Notes under the pieces: model-generated
Seen by the model: the letters and a program-made list of their open reading frames with translations, nothing else
Database searches by the model: none
Told to the model about the DNA's origin: nothing
Translations under genes and position numbers: made by a program
NCBI GenBank assembly: GCA_031280435.1
Contig: JAITGS010000116.1
Span: forward strand, 1-64,000
DNA from: Tannerellaceae bacterium
GTDB lineage: Bacteria; Bacteroidota; Bacteroidia; Bacteroidales; Tannerellaceae
Direction: 5' to 3'
DNA: 64,000 bases
Shown: positions 19,531-29,449 of the stretch, one piece after another
Layout of the letters: every line of letters starts with the position of its first letter
How positions within the stretch are numbered: position 1 is the stretch's first letter

Positions 19531-20304
19531 ATGCTTAGAAGAAATTTTATGAAAACGGTGGGGCTGCTGGCGGCAGTGCCTGCGTACAAAAGTTTGGCGG
19601 CCAACGGTGCTATGCCGGCTTCGGTAGAAAAGGAGATTTATGAATGGAGGGTTTACAGCCTTAAGGGCGACGGGGCGGCTTTGGATGACTTCTATGCCAA
19701 GACGCTCATTCCGGCCTATAATCGCTTGGGAATAACGGTAGGAGCATTTGCCCCCGAACAGGCCGGCGAAACGCAGCAGCGTTATTACCTATTTATATAT
19801 CCGAACATTGAAAGGTATCATGTGGTGAAGCTCAAGCTGTGGGACGACAAGGACTTTCGCCGGGCGGCACAGCCCTTCTACGATTCGAGCGCGGCAGCTC
19901 CGGTCTACGGCGAGTTTGTGTCGTATCTCTGCGAGGCATTCGACACGGTTCCGCGTATGCTTAAGCCCGACAAGAGCCGGACGCTCTTTGAATGGCGCAA
20001 TTACAGGAGCCCGAACGAGGAGGCAAATCAGCGCAAGGTCAAGATGTTTAATTCCGGCGAGATAGGCGTGTTCAACGCCGTCGGCATCCATTCGGTTTGC
20101 TACGGCGAGGTACTTGCCGGCCCGCGGATGCCCTCGCTTGTGTATCTTACATGGCACAAGGATCGCGCAACGCGCGATGAAGCATGGAAGAAGTTCGGCG
20201 CCCATCCCGAATGGCAGCGCATGCGCAACCTGGAAGAGTATAAGTACACGGCTACGGACAACCAGGTGGTTCTGCTGACGCCATTGTCTTACTCGCAGAT
20301 TTAA
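19531..20304 (+). CDS. NIPSNAP family protein with Tat/Sec-like leader
   Basis: MLRRNFMKTVGLLAAVPA; YEWRVYSLKGDGAALDDFYAKTLIPAYNRLGI. Confidence 0.8.
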   Translation: MLRRNFMKTVGLLAAVPAYKSLAANGAMPASVEKEIYEWRVYSLKGDGAALDDFYAKTLIPAYNRLGITVGAFAPEQAGETQQRYYLFIYPNIERYHVVKLKLWDDKDFRRAAQPFYDSSAAAPVYGEFVSYLCEAFDTVPRMLKPDKSRTLFEWRNYRSPNEEANQRKVKMFNSGEIGVFNAVGIHSVCYGEVLAGPRMPSLVYLTWHKDRATRDEAWKKFGAHPEWQRMRNLEEYKYTATDNQVVLLTPLSYSQI

Positions 20305-20427
20305 ATATTCAGGGGCTTAGAGCTTTTCCGGCTTTAAGCCCCTTGTTTTCCCTCCGTTGTTGAAACATTGTTGATAAGAAAAGGCCGCGTGAAAGGTTTT
20401 ATCTGTATGAATATTCCGACAAACATG

Positions 20428-20435
20428 TATTTTTG
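20428..20435 (+). promoter_or_regulatory. Bacteroidota -7 element TATTTTTG
   Basis: TAnnTTTG consensus 5 bp upstream of the 20441 start codon. Confidence 0.4.
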
Positions 20436-20440
20436 AGCCT

Positions 20441-21481
20441 ATGATAAGATTAGTTTCACACTTAGAACATTTGTTGCGGATACACGATTGCGTGATCATT
20501 CCCCGCCTGGGCGGTTTCGTACTGCAAGTTGTCCCTGCATCCTATGCGGAAGAAGACCACATGTTCCGTCCGATGCACAAAGAGGTTGTATTCAATGCTA
20601 AGCTAAAGCACAATGACGGTCTCCTGGCCGAGCGATACATGCAGGCTTTCGGCGTCACTTTCCAGCGAGCCTGCAAGATGCTTGAGGATGATGTTGCCGC
20701 CATATCCGACGAGCTTGTCAAGGGCCTGACCGTTCAGCTCGGAGCGGTAGGTTCGCTTATTCGCGGAGCCGAAGGGCAGGTAATATTCCAGGCCGGCAAT
20801 TCGGGCTCATTCAGTATAGACTCTTATGGCCTCGCTCCTTTCCAGCTGAAAACATGGGAGCTGCTTCGCCATGATAATCCGACGGAAACAACCGACAAGC
20901 GCAAGGACGGCTCTGCATATACGCCGGTCAATCGCCGTGTGCTGCGGATAGTAATCTCATCGGCCGCCGCCGTCGCAACCTTCCTGCTGCTATCTACGCC
21001 CGTGAAGGAAATCAGCCGGGCCGCATATACGGCCAACTTCCTACCGCTGCGCAGCGAAACCTCGGACGGCAGCAGCGCTGCGGATAACGCGGACATGTAC
21101 ATCAGTGACGGCGACCTCACTCCGGAAGCCTTCGGAGCCATGGGCTCAGCCGAGGAACCGACATCGGCATCGACAGCCGAAGCTATCATACAAACAGATG
21201 CGCCGGCAACAACGGAGGCTCCCCAGCCCGCTGTCGGAAGCAGCATGGCCGAAACCTACTACATCATCATCGCCAGCGTCAATTCACGCGCAAAAGCCGA
21301 CGAGTTTATAGCCGGCGTCGACGCTAAAGCAATGCCCAACGCAAGCTCGCTCGCCTCCGGCTCGCAGATACGAATCTATGCCGACAGCTTTACCGACAAA
21401 AGCCTGGCCGACGACTTCCTCGCCAAGCTGAGAACCGACCCGCGATTTGCCGATGCCTGGATATACACACAAAAGAAATAG
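20441..21481 (+). CDS. HU-CCDC81/SPOR domain protein
   Basis: HLEHLLRIHDCVIIPRLGGFVLQ N-terminus; SPOR-like TYYIIIASVNSRAKADEFIAG... C-terminus. Confidence 0.8.
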   Translation: MIRLVSHLEHLLRIHDCVIIPRLGGFVLQVVPASYAEEDHMFRPMHKEVVFNAKLKHNDGLLAERYMQAFGVTFQRACKMLEDDVAAISDELVKGLTVQLGAVGSLIRGAEGQVIFQAGNSGSFSIDSYGLAPFQLKTWELLRHDNPTETTDKRKDGSAYTPVNRRVLRIVISSAAAVATFLLLSTPVKEISRAAYTANFLPLRSETSDGSSAADNADMYISDGDLTPEAFGAMGSAEEPTSASTAEAIIQTDAPATTEAPQPAVGSSMAETYYIIIASVNSRAKADEFIAGVDAKAMPNASSLASGSQIRIYADSFTDKSLADDFLAKLRTDPRFADAWIYTQKK

Positions 21482-21490
21482 CCGGGTGTA

Positions 21491-23479
21491 TTGGACTTTC
21501 AGATCGACACCGATAACCAAGAGTTTCAGGAAGCCCTCAAACTAATCACATTCACCCGCCAGGCCCTATTTCTCACGGGCAAGGCGGGTACCGGAAAGTC
21601 CACTTTCCTGCGGTATATCTGCAAACACACAAAGAAGAAGCACATAGTGCTGGCGCCAACAGGCATAGCCGCTATAAACGCTTGCGGATCTACCCTGCAC
21701 TCATTCTTCAAGCTACCCTTCAGACCGCTGCTGCCCGACGACCCCGACCTTGCGCCGGGACGAATCTTCGATTTCTTCAAGTATAACAAAGCACAGCGGA
21801 AGCTACTCAGCGAGGTGGAGCTAATCATCATCGACGAAATCTCCATGGTGCGCGCCGATACCATTGACTGCATCGACCGCATCCTCCGGGCCTATTCGCG
21901 CGAGCGGAGCTTGCCCTTCGGAGGCAAACAGCTGCTGCTCGTGGGCGACGTTTATCAGCTCGAACCCGTAGTGCCGGCTGACCAGAAGGAGATTCTCGGC
22001 CTCTTCTATCCCGACCCTTTCTTCTTCTCGGCAAGAGCCTTCAGGGAGGTTAACCTGGTGGCTATCGAGCTGCAGAAAAATTACAGGCAAACCGACCCCG
22101 GCTTCATCCGCATACTCGACGGCATACGCAACAACACTGCCGGACGCGCCGAACTCCAGGCGCTGAACTCGCGCTTCATGCCCGACTTTAATCCGGGCAA
22201 CGAAGACATGTTCGTCACCCTCGCCACCCGACGCGACCAGGTTGACTATATCAATGAACGGAAGCTGGCCGAACTGCCGGGCGACGAGCTCGTGTGCCGG
22301 GGCAGCATAGACGGCGACTTCCCCGAATCATCGCGCCCCACCCTGCTCAACCTATGCATAAAGGAACAATCGCAGGTGATGTTTATAGACAACGACCACA
22401 ACCGCCGATGGGTGAACGGCACCATAGGCGTCATCTCCAGGATATGCGAAAGCCTCGTGTACGTGCTGCTCGAAAGCGGCACGGAGCACCTCGTAGAGCG
22501 AACCACATGGCGCAACTATCGCTACAAGTACAACGAAAAGGAGAAGCGCATCGAAGAAGAAATCCTCGGCACCTTCACACAGCTGCCCATACGCCTCGCA
22601 TGGGCCATCACCATACACAAGAGCCAGGGGCTCACCTTCAATCGCATGGTTGTAGACCTCACCGGAGGAGCCTTCGCCGGCGGGCAAACCTACGTGGCCC
22701 TCAGCCGATGCACCTCGCTCGAAGGACTGGCGCTAAAGGTCCGTATCAGCGAGCGAGACATTTTTATACGTAAGGAGATAGTGCACTTCAGCCGGAAGTT
22801 TAACGACAAGCGGCTGTACGAAGAAGCCATACGGACAAGCGAGGCCGAGCTCCTCTACGCCCGGGCTGCCAACGCTTTCCGCCGCGGCGATATGCGCGAA
22901 GCCGTTGAGGCGCTCGCTTCGGCAACAGGCAAGCGCAACGAGCTCCACCGTCCGGCCGTCCGTCGGCTCATAAGCCTGAAGCTCCAAAGCATCAACTCCC
23001 TGAAGGCGCAAATAAAACAACTGAACGAAAACCTTAACCGGCAGCTGGCAGCGCAGCGCGAGTACGCCCGCGAATACTATCTCATGGGCAACGAATGCAT
23101 GCTGAAGGCCAAAGACCCGGCAGCCGCCATACGCAATTTCGACAAGGCTCTCAAGCTCGATCCCACAATGGTCGACGCCTGGGTGCGCAAGGGCGTGACC
23201 CTGTTCGACGCCGGCGATGCCTTTGCCGCGCAGGCATGCTTCAACGAAGCCGTGCGCCTCAGCCCGCTATCCTTCAAGGCTCGATACAACAGAGGCAAAT
23301 GCCTGCTGAAGCTCAAGTATTACGACGAGGCCCTTGCCGATTTCGACAAAGCCCACGCCCGCCGCCCGGATCATCCCGGAGTACACGATTGCCTGGCCGA
23401 AACCTATCAACTACTCGGCAACGAAGAGCAGGCCGAACATCACCGCGACCTTGCCCGTCGACTGAGGCGGAAGAAATAA
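21491..23479 (+). CDS. Pif1/RecD-like helicase with C-terminal TPR domain
   Basis: LTGKAGTGKSTFLRYI, IIIDEISMVRAD, AWAITIHKSQGLTFNRMVVDL; TPR repeats at the C-terminus; TTG start. Confidence 0.88.
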   Translation: MDFQIDTDNQEFQEALKLITFTRQALFLTGKAGTGKSTFLRYICKHTKKKHIVLAPTGIAAINACGSTLHSFFKLPFRPLLPDDPDLAPGRIFDFFKYNKAQRKLLSEVELIIIDEISMVRADTIDCIDRILRAYSRERSLPFGGKQLLLVGDVYQLEPVVPADQKEILGLFYPDPFFFSARAFREVNLVAIELQKNYRQTDPGFIRILDGIRNNTAGRAELQALNSRFMPDFNPGNEDMFVTLATRRDQVDYINERKLAELPGDELVCRGSIDGDFPESSRPTLLNLCIKEQSQVMFIDNDHNRRWVNGTIGVISRICESLVYVLLESGTEHLVERTTWRNYRYKYNEKEKRIEEEILGTFTQLPIRLAWAITIHKSQGLTFNRMVVDLTGGAFAGGQTYVALSRCTSLEGLALKVRISERDIFIRKEIVHFSRKFNDKRLYEEAIRTSEAELLYARAANAFRRGDMREAVEALASATGKRNELHRPAVRRLISLKLQSINSLKAQIKQLNENLNRQLAAQREYAREYYLMGNECMLKAKDPAAAIRNFDKALKLDPTMVDAWVRKGVTLFDAGDAFAAQACFNEAVRLSPLSFKARYNRGKCLLKLKYYDEALADFDKAHARRPDHPGVHDCLAETYQLLGNEEQAEHHRDLARRLRRKK

Positions 23480-23519
23480 GGGCAGGCGGGAATGGCTTTT
23501 TGCACCCCCTGTCAGATCA

Positions 23520-23722
23520 AAAAAATTTGGAGGCGGAACATCGATGTTCCGGCGTCAGATCAAAAAATTTGGAGCCGGAACATCGATGTTCCGGTGTCAG
23601 AAAAAAAATATTGGGAGCGGAACATCGATGTTCCGGCGTCAGAAAAAAAATATTGGAGGCGGAACATCGATGTTCCGGTGTCAGGAAAAAAATATTGGAG
23701 GCGGAACATCGATGTTCCGGGG
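23520..23722. repeat. Tandem array A3, exact 42-bp period, 5 perfect palindromes GGAACATCGATGTTCC
   Basis: Core starts at 23535, 23577, 23619, 23661, 23703. Confidence 0.96.
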
Positions 23723-23811
23723 TAAAAAGGGGACGTCTGTTTGTATATCCTCCGGAATTGTTTTAAAAGAAAGTTGAAATGCGGGGATAATCGGGAATTA
23801 TCGGTTACGAG

Positions 23812-25032
23812 TCATTGCCCTATCCAGAGCCGGGGATTTTGCCTTTCGTTGTCTTTCCAGAGTTCGAAGTGGAGGATGGTGGCGTTGTCGTTATCGGTAT
23901 AGATTTTTCCCAGAGGGTGGCGGGCTTTTATACGGTCGCCGAGCTTGACGTACACTTCCTTCAGGTTGCTGTATACGGTGAGGAAGTTGCCGTGGCGGAC
24001 GATGATGAACCATCCCGGAACGTTGCTGAGGGTATATATGGTGCGGACTTCGCCGTCGAAGACTGCACAGGCGTCGGCGCCGGCGGTGGTTTGCAGGTCT
24101 ATGCCGTTGTTGTTGATTTTCACGTGCTGAAGGTTGGGATAGCCCTGCTCGCCGTAGTCGCGCACTATGGTGTAGGGCTTGTTGAGCGGCGAAACGAGGC
24201 GGCCCCGTCCGGCGGCAAAGCCTTCGGTGAGTTGCTCGTCGCGCAGTATGGCGCTGCTGCGGTCGTTGCCGAGGCGCTCGTCGAGGTTGCGGGTGTCGCG
24301 TGCGCGAGCCACTTCGTTGGCTATCTGTTGCTCAATCTGCCGGCTGATGAGATCGGCGCTGCGCTGCTTGCTCTGGAGTTCGCGCCGGAGCTCGCCCTGC
24401 TGCTTGCTGAGGGTGGCCACGTATTGCTTCTGCACGGCTTCGTCTTCTTCTATTTTCAGGTATTCGTTTTCGCGGACAAGCAGCAGGCGCTGTTTTTCGT
24501 CGCGAGCCTGTTCGAGTGCGTCGGCTTTGATTTTTATTTCCTCTTGCCGGCTGATGATGTCGGCGGCCTGGCGCTTTTTCCATGCGGCATATTGCCTCAG
24601 ATAGTGCACCCGCCTGAGCGATTGTGCGAATCCGGATGCGGAGAAGATGAAGAGCAGCTTGTCTTGCGCGTTCTTATGTTTTTGTATCAGGCGAAGGGAG
24701 CTGCCGTAGCTGGCGCACTTTTCGTCTATCTCCTTCTTGAGCCCGGCAATCTCGCGACGGGTGTCGGCAATCTCGCGGTCGGTAACGCTGATCTCGCTGT
24801 TGAGCAGAGCTATCATTTGCTTGCGCTGCTTTATCTGGGCCGAGAGGAGGCTGAGCCGCGCCAGAGAGCGCTGGGTGGATTCCGTGGTTTGCTCGAGCAG
24901 GCCGGAGGTGGTTTCTATCTCTTTCTCTATGGCCTTACGCCGGTTTTCGAGTTCTTTCACCTGAGAGGATTTTTGTCCGTGGCAAAGCAGACTTGCGAGC
25001 ATGCAAAGTATTAGCAGGGGATATTTCATCAC
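23812..25032 (-). CDS. EnvC-like murein hydrolase activator/M23 peptidase
   Basis: Coiled coil N-terminus; GRLVSPLNKPYTIVRDYGEQ...NNGIDLQTTAGADACAVFDGEV. Confidence 0.85.
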   Translation of the reverse strand: MMKYPLLILCMLASLLCHGQKSSQVKELENRRKAIEKEIETTSGLLEQTTESTQRSLARLSLLSAQIKQRKQMIALLNSEISVTDREIADTRREIAGLKKEIDEKCASYGSSLRLIQKHKNAQDKLLFIFSASGFAQSLRRVHYLRQYAAWKKRQAADIISRQEEIKIKADALEQARDEKQRLLLVRENEYLKIEEDEAVQKQYVATLSKQQGELRRELQSKQRSADLISRQIEQQIANEVARARDTRNLDERLGNDRSSAILRDEQLTEGFAAGRGRLVSPLNKPYTIVRDYGEQGYPNLQHVKINNNGIDLQTTAGADACAVFDGEVRTIYTLSNVPGWFIIVRHGNFLTVYSNLKEVYVKLGDRIKARHPLGKIYTDNDNATILHFELWKDNERQNPRLWIGQ

Positions 25033-25859
25033 TTAAAGTTTAATGTTTTGAGCAGTTCGTTAAGGCCAACGCGCTTATAGTTTTTCGGAACGGGAAAGTC
25101 GAGTTTGAGCTCGGCATCCCGCTGTATTTTCGAGAAGGATATGCTGAGGTCGAGGGCCCGGCCTCCGTTTTCGTTCACGGCCATGTCCATTTGCATGGGG
25201 AAGGGAGGGGCGCTCTCCGAGCGGAAGTCGGAGTACAGGCAGCGGAGGCTGTATCGCTTCTCCGGGTGGGCTATGCCGGTGGCAAGCAGCTTTTCCTCGG
25301 CGTCGGCCGTGAAGGAGTAGCTCAGCCCAGAGCCGTTGCTCGTGTGCAGCTCCGACAGTCCGTCGCGGTGCCGCATTGTGAAGCCGGCGTATTGCTCGGG
25401 GCCCGGGGCCTTGCGTCCGGGAGCGAAGATACGGTTCAGGAGCAGAGCCTGAAGGTCGTAGAAGCTGAAGGGCAGGGGGGATTCCCGGTTCAGGGCGGCA
25501 TAGCTCTCGGCCAGATATTGCCGGTTATAGCGGTCGACCATCTTTACGCTGTCGAGGCCGAACTCTACCCTCAGCATCTCCATGCCTGCCAGCGGCTGCA
25601 CCGAGAGTTGCATAAGGCTGTCGGCCGCTATCTTCAGATCCACCCGCGATTTCAGCTCCGATCCCGGCATGCGTATCAACATACTTGTCCGAGCCGTAAA
25701 GCTTCGCATCGGCGGGTATCGCTTTTGCCATGCGGCTATGAAGTCGGCCGTTTCGCGGGCCTCGCCCCTTACGGTTGCAAGCCGGTGCCGGCTTCCGCAT
25801 CCCGACAGGATAAGCAGGAGGCCGAGAAGGAGCAGGAGCTTATTTCGATGCACTGTCAT
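25029..25859 (-). CDS. DUF4292 lipoprotein
   Basis: Lipobox LILSGC; SFTARTSMLIRMPGSELKSRVDLKIAADSLMQLSVQPLAGMEMLRVEF. Confidence 0.75.
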   Translation of the reverse strand: MTVHRNKLLLLLGLLLILSGCGSRHRLATVRGEARETADFIAAWQKRYPPMRSFTARTSMLIRMPGSELKSRVDLKIAADSLMQLSVQPLAGMEMLRVEFGLDSVKMVDRYNRQYLAESYAALNRESPLPFSFYDLQALLLNRIFAPGRKAPGPEQYAGFTMRHRDGLSELHTSNGSGLSYSFTADAEEKLLATGIAHPEKRYSLRCLYSDFRSESAPPFPMQMDMAVNENGGRALDLSISFSKIQRDAELKLDFPVPKNYKRVGLNELLKTLNFK

Positions 25860-27564
25860 CCTCTATATATTCTTCGCGGGCTATCTTCTCGTCGAGGTTC
25901 TCGCCCTCCTTGCCGAGCTCTTTTGCCTTGCGCCACTGAGCGAGGGCGCCGGCTTTATCTCCAATCATGAAAAGAATATCGCCGTAGTGGTCGATTAACT
26001 CCACGCTGTCGGTAGTATCCTTCGAAATAGCGCTCTCTATATAGAACTTGGCCAGAGTATAATTGCCTTGCATGAAGAATATCCAGGCGTAGGTGTCGAG
26101 GTAGGTGGAATTGTCGGGCTCCATCTTGATGCATTGCGCGCTCATCCGCTCGGCCTTCCGGAGATCCTTCTTGCGGAGCGAAAGGAAGTAGGCATAGTTG
26201 TTCAGCACGGAGATGTTCCTCTCGTTGAAAGTGAGGGCCATCTCGTAGGCCGCGAAAGCTTCCGCGTCGTTTCCCATTTCGTGGAAGATGTCGCCAATCT
26301 GTCCGTAAAAGTTCGACTTGAGGGGCTTGTTGTCATCCGGAACCCGCTCGGCGCCCTTGCGGCAAGCCTCGAGCGCCCCGCCGAAATCCTCGTTCTGGAA
26401 GCGGGCTATGCTCAGGTAAAAGTAGTATTCCGGCGCGTCGGGGAAGAGCTCTATGCACTTCTCGCAGATTTTGAGGGCATCCGCCCTGTTTCCCTCGCGG
26501 AAAGCTATGTCGAGCAGCGACTGCCAGGCGTCGTCGCGTTCGGGAGCCATCTCGCTCACCAAGCGGAAATGGAATTTCGCCTCCTCCGTCTGTTCCTTCA
26601 TGGCCAGCATCCTGGCGTACATTATCCGCAGGTCTATTTCCTCGGGATGCATGTTGATGAGCATCTCGAACAGCTCGTTGCCCTTGTCCGACTCGCTCTG
26701 CTGCCTTTCGAGCCTGATGAGGTATCGCGAAAGGATATTGATTTTCACGTCGACGGCCAGGGCTTCGCTTGCCAGGGCATCGCGAATCTGAGCCTCGGCC
26801 GCTTCGGACTCGCCAACGGCCTCGTAGTAGTTGGCCATCGACACTATATAATAAGGATTAGTGGGATCGAGGCTATAAGCCTTGCGATAGAACTCGTCGG
26901 CCTTGGCCGTATTCCCCTTCTCAAGGTAAAGATCCCCAATCATTATAGGATAGCGCGGCTCCATAGGGAATTTGCCCGCAAGCTTTTCTATCTCAATCAA
27001 TGCGCTGTCCGACTTTTCCTGAAGGTGATAGAGGCGGAACTTCTGTATGGCAATGCCCTCGTTCACCCCCATCACGCTCTCCAGCCGATCGTATGTTTCT
27101 ATGGCGGCAGCCGTTTGACCGGAGCGGGTCAGAACGTCGGCAAGCAGGTAGATAAGCTCGGAGTTTCCCGGATCATTGTCGACAAGCTCGCGATAAACGT
27201 CGATAGCCTCGGAGTACATCTCGGCCTCGTAGAGCATCATGGCGAGGGCCTTCTTGTAGGTGATATTTCCGGAGGCATACTTGCCGGCGCGCTTGAGCAT
27301 GTCCACAGCCTTGTCGAGGCGCTGCTGCCGGAGGTGGAAGGCCGAGAGCTCGAACAGCAGCGGAGCCGAAGTAGAGTCTAAGGCAAAGCAATGATTGAAA
27401 AGGTCGAAGGCGGCATCGTACCGCCCGGCCTGCTTCAGCCTGAGGCCTTCGTAGTAGAAGTAGTCGAACTTGCGGTTAGTCTTCAGATCCGTAGTATCGC
27501 ACCATGCCTGCATGGGCAAGCTCAATAGTACGGCAAGGCTTATAAGCAGTGCGGATATTCTCAT
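25840..27564 (-). CDS. TPR repeat protein
   Basis: Multiple TPR motifs; secretion signal. Confidence 0.88.
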   Translation of the reverse strand: MRISALLISLAVLLSLPMQAWCDTTDLKTNRKFDYFYYEGLRLKQAGRYDAAFDLFNHCFALDSTSAPLLFELSAFHLRQQRLDKAVDMLKRAGKYASGNITYKKALAMMLYEAEMYSEAIDVYRELVDNDPGNSELIYLLADVLTRSGQTAAAIETYDRLESVMGVNEGIAIQKFRLYHLQEKSDSALIEIEKLAGKFPMEPRYPIMIGDLYLEKGNTAKADEFYRKAYSLDPTNPYYIVSMANYYEAVGESEAAEAQIRDALASEALAVDVKINILSRYLIRLERQQSESDKGNELFEMLINMHPEEIDLRIMYARMLAMKEQTEEAKFHFRLVSEMAPERDDAWQSLLDIAFREGNRADALKICEKCIELFPDAPEYYFYLSIARFQNEDFGGALEACRKGAERVPDDNKPLKSNFYGQIGDIFHEMGNDAEAFAAYEMALTFNERNISVLNNYAYFLSLRKKDLRKAERMSAQCIKMEPDNSTYLDTYAWIFFMQGNYTLAKFYIESAISKDTTDSVELIDHYGDILFMIGDKAGALAQWRKAKELGKEGENLDEKIAREEYIEDDSASK

Positions 27565-27585
27565 CTTGTGTCTACTCCCTCCGCT

Positions 27586-28017
27586 TTAAATGCCTGTATG
27601 ACCAAAGCCGCCGGCTCCGCGGACAGTGTCGGCTAGCGATTCGGCCGGCCTCCATTCCACCTTTGCGTAGGGCGCAACAACCATCTGGCATATACGCTCC
27701 CCGTCGCAAATCCTAAAGGCTTCGGTAGAAAGGTTTATCAAAATCACGCCTATCTCTCCCCTGTAATCCGAGTCTATAGTGCCCGGAGAGTTAAGCAGCG
27801 TGATTCCATGCTTGAGCGCCAGGCCCGAACGGGGGCGCATCTGGGCTTCGTAGCCTTCGGGAAGGGCTATGTAAAGCCCCGTTGGTATCAGTCTCCGCTC
27901 CATCGGCTGAAGGATTATGTCTTCGGGAATATCGGCACGTATGTCCATCCCGGCCGACCCCTCTGTAACGTAGCAGGGATGCGGGTGTTTGGAATTGTTA
28001 ACTATGATTATCGTCAT
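27586..28017 (-). CDS. dut: dUTP diphosphatase
   Basis: [50 protein letters not shown]. Confidence 0.95.
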   Translation of the reverse strand: MTIIIVNNSKHPHPCYVTEGSAGMDIRADIPEDIILQPMERRLIPTGLYIALPEGYEAQMRPRSGLALKHGITLLNSPGTIDSDYRGEIGVILINLSTEAFRICDGERICQMVVAPYAKVEWRPAESLADTVRGAGGFGHTGI

Positions 28018-28047
28018 TTTTTTATTTTTTGCATGACAAATATACTA

Positions 28048-28095
28048 ACTTAAGATTACACTTGCCAAGCTTGTTGTATAGCATTAATCTTAAGT
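28048..28095. promoter_or_regulatory. Inverted repeat ACTTAAGATTA-N26-TAATCTTAAGT in the divergent dut/invertase intergenic region
   Basis: Perfect 11-bp arms at 28048..28058 and 28085..28095. Confidence 0.6.
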
Positions 28096-28105
28096 GTGAT
28101 ACGTT

Positions 28106-28738
28106 ATGATATACGCCTATTTGAGAGTTAGTACCGACAAGCAATGCACCGAAAATCAGAGATTCGAAATAAATCAGTTCGCTAAAGAAAGGAACATAAC
28201 GATAGATGGGTGGGTGGAGGAGATCGTTAGCGGCAGCAATAAGATAAAAAACAGAAAACTCGGGAAACTCTTCAGAGTTGTTAAAAAAGGCGATTGGATT
28301 ATCACAAGCGAACTCTCAAGAGTAGGGCGTAATTTAATGTATATCATGAGCTTCTTACACCAATGCATGGAACGCGAAGCCGTTGTCTTCACCATAAAAG
28401 AAAGATACGAGCTCGGCAATAACCTGAACAGCAAAATCCTGGCTTTTGCCTTCAGCCTGAGCGCCGAAATCGAACGAAACCTAATCTCGCAACGCACCCG
28501 CGAAGCGCTTGCACGGAAAAAACTCGAAGGCGTAAAGCTCGGACGGCCCAAAGGACGGAAATCCTCATATTACAAGCTGTCCGGCAAAGAAAAGCACATC
28601 ATCAGACTGCTGAACGACAAACATTCTCTGGGCGAAATCTGCAACAAGCTCGGAGTATGCCGAAATACGTTAAGAATTTTTATGGAATATATCTACGAAA
28701 TCAACCCCGACTACCTTCCCTCCAAGTTCAGAAACTGA
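28106..28738 (+). CDS. Serine recombinase/DNA invertase (master invertase-like)
   Basis: IYAYLRVSTDKQCTENQ, ELSRVGRN, ISQRTREALARKKLEGVKLGRPKG. Confidence 0.9.
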   Translation: MIYAYLRVSTDKQCTENQRFEINQFAKERNITIDGWVEEIVSGSNKIKNRKLGKLFRVVKKGDWIITSELSRVGRNLMYIMSFLHQCMEREAVVFTIKERYELGNNLNSKILAFAFSLSAEIERNLISQRTREALARKKLEGVKLGRPKGRKSSYYKLSGKEKHIIRLLNDKHSLGEICNKLGVCRNTLRIFMEYIYEINPDYLPSKFRN

Positions 28739-28800
28739 AGCCCTGACACCCCCTCCGATTTCCCCCTCTTTACATAAATATCCTTTAAGAACAATCACGC

Positions 28801-29297
28801 GGTTCCCTGGAACCATGGCGCAGTTCCTTGGAACCCCGGCGCAGTTCCTTGGAACCCCGGCGCGGTTCCCTGGAACCATGGCGCGGTTCCCTGGAACCAT
28901 GGCGCAGTTCCTTAGAACCATGACGCAGTTCCCTGGAACCATGACGCAGTTCCCTGGAACCATGACGCGGTTCCCTGGAACCATGACGCAGTTCCTTGGA
29001 ACTATGGCGCGGTTCCTTGGAACCATGTCTTTATGCTCAGACATAAGTATCGTATGTCCGGGCATAAGCATCGTATGTCCGGGAATAAATAGCGTATGTC
29101 CGGACATAAGCATCGTATGTCCGGGCATAAGCATCGTATGTCCGGACATAAGCATCGTATGTCTGGGCATAAGCATCGTATGTCCGGGCATAAGGCGCGT
29201 ATGCTTAGGAATATTGTCGTTGTACTTAGGAATATCGTCGCTGTGCTTAGGAATATTGTCGTTGTGCTTAGGAATATTGTCGTTATGCTTAGGAATA
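28801..29297. repeat. Tandem array A4, exact 21-bp register, 24 units with three successive core families
   Basis: GGTTCCCTGGAACC units from 28801; TATGTCCGGACATA units from 29032; TATGCTTAGGAATA units from 29200 to 29284; all in 21-bp steps. Confidence 0.95.
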
Positions 29298-29449
29298 AAT
29301 GCGCGGTTCTCGGAAGAAAATCGGGTTGCGGCCTGTATTTTTGTGGAGAATTCCGGGGTATTGTTTCGGATTTGAGGGCTTTTTGTATTCAATGCAAAGC
29401 TCTATCTTTACACTCTCTATCAAACATCATTTAGCAACATAAACACACA

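Noticed and set aside
23492-23777. 77-aa ORFs with NIDVPASEKKYW repeats over array A3
   Set aside because: 14-aa periodicity follows from the 42-bp repeat; two overlapping frames are equally open
23815-25014. 399-aa plus-strand ORF opposite envC
   Set aside because: Antisense shadow ORF of a GC-biased real gene; minus-strand product has clear M23/EnvC motifs
26068-27381. 437-aa plus-strand ORF opposite the TPR gene
   Set aside because: Antisense shadow ORF; minus-strand TPR motifs are unambiguous
28670-29434. ORFs of 240, 186 and 112 aa in array A4
   Set aside because: 21-bp (7-codon) unit creates spurious open frames on both strands; three motif families pass through without protein-level conservation
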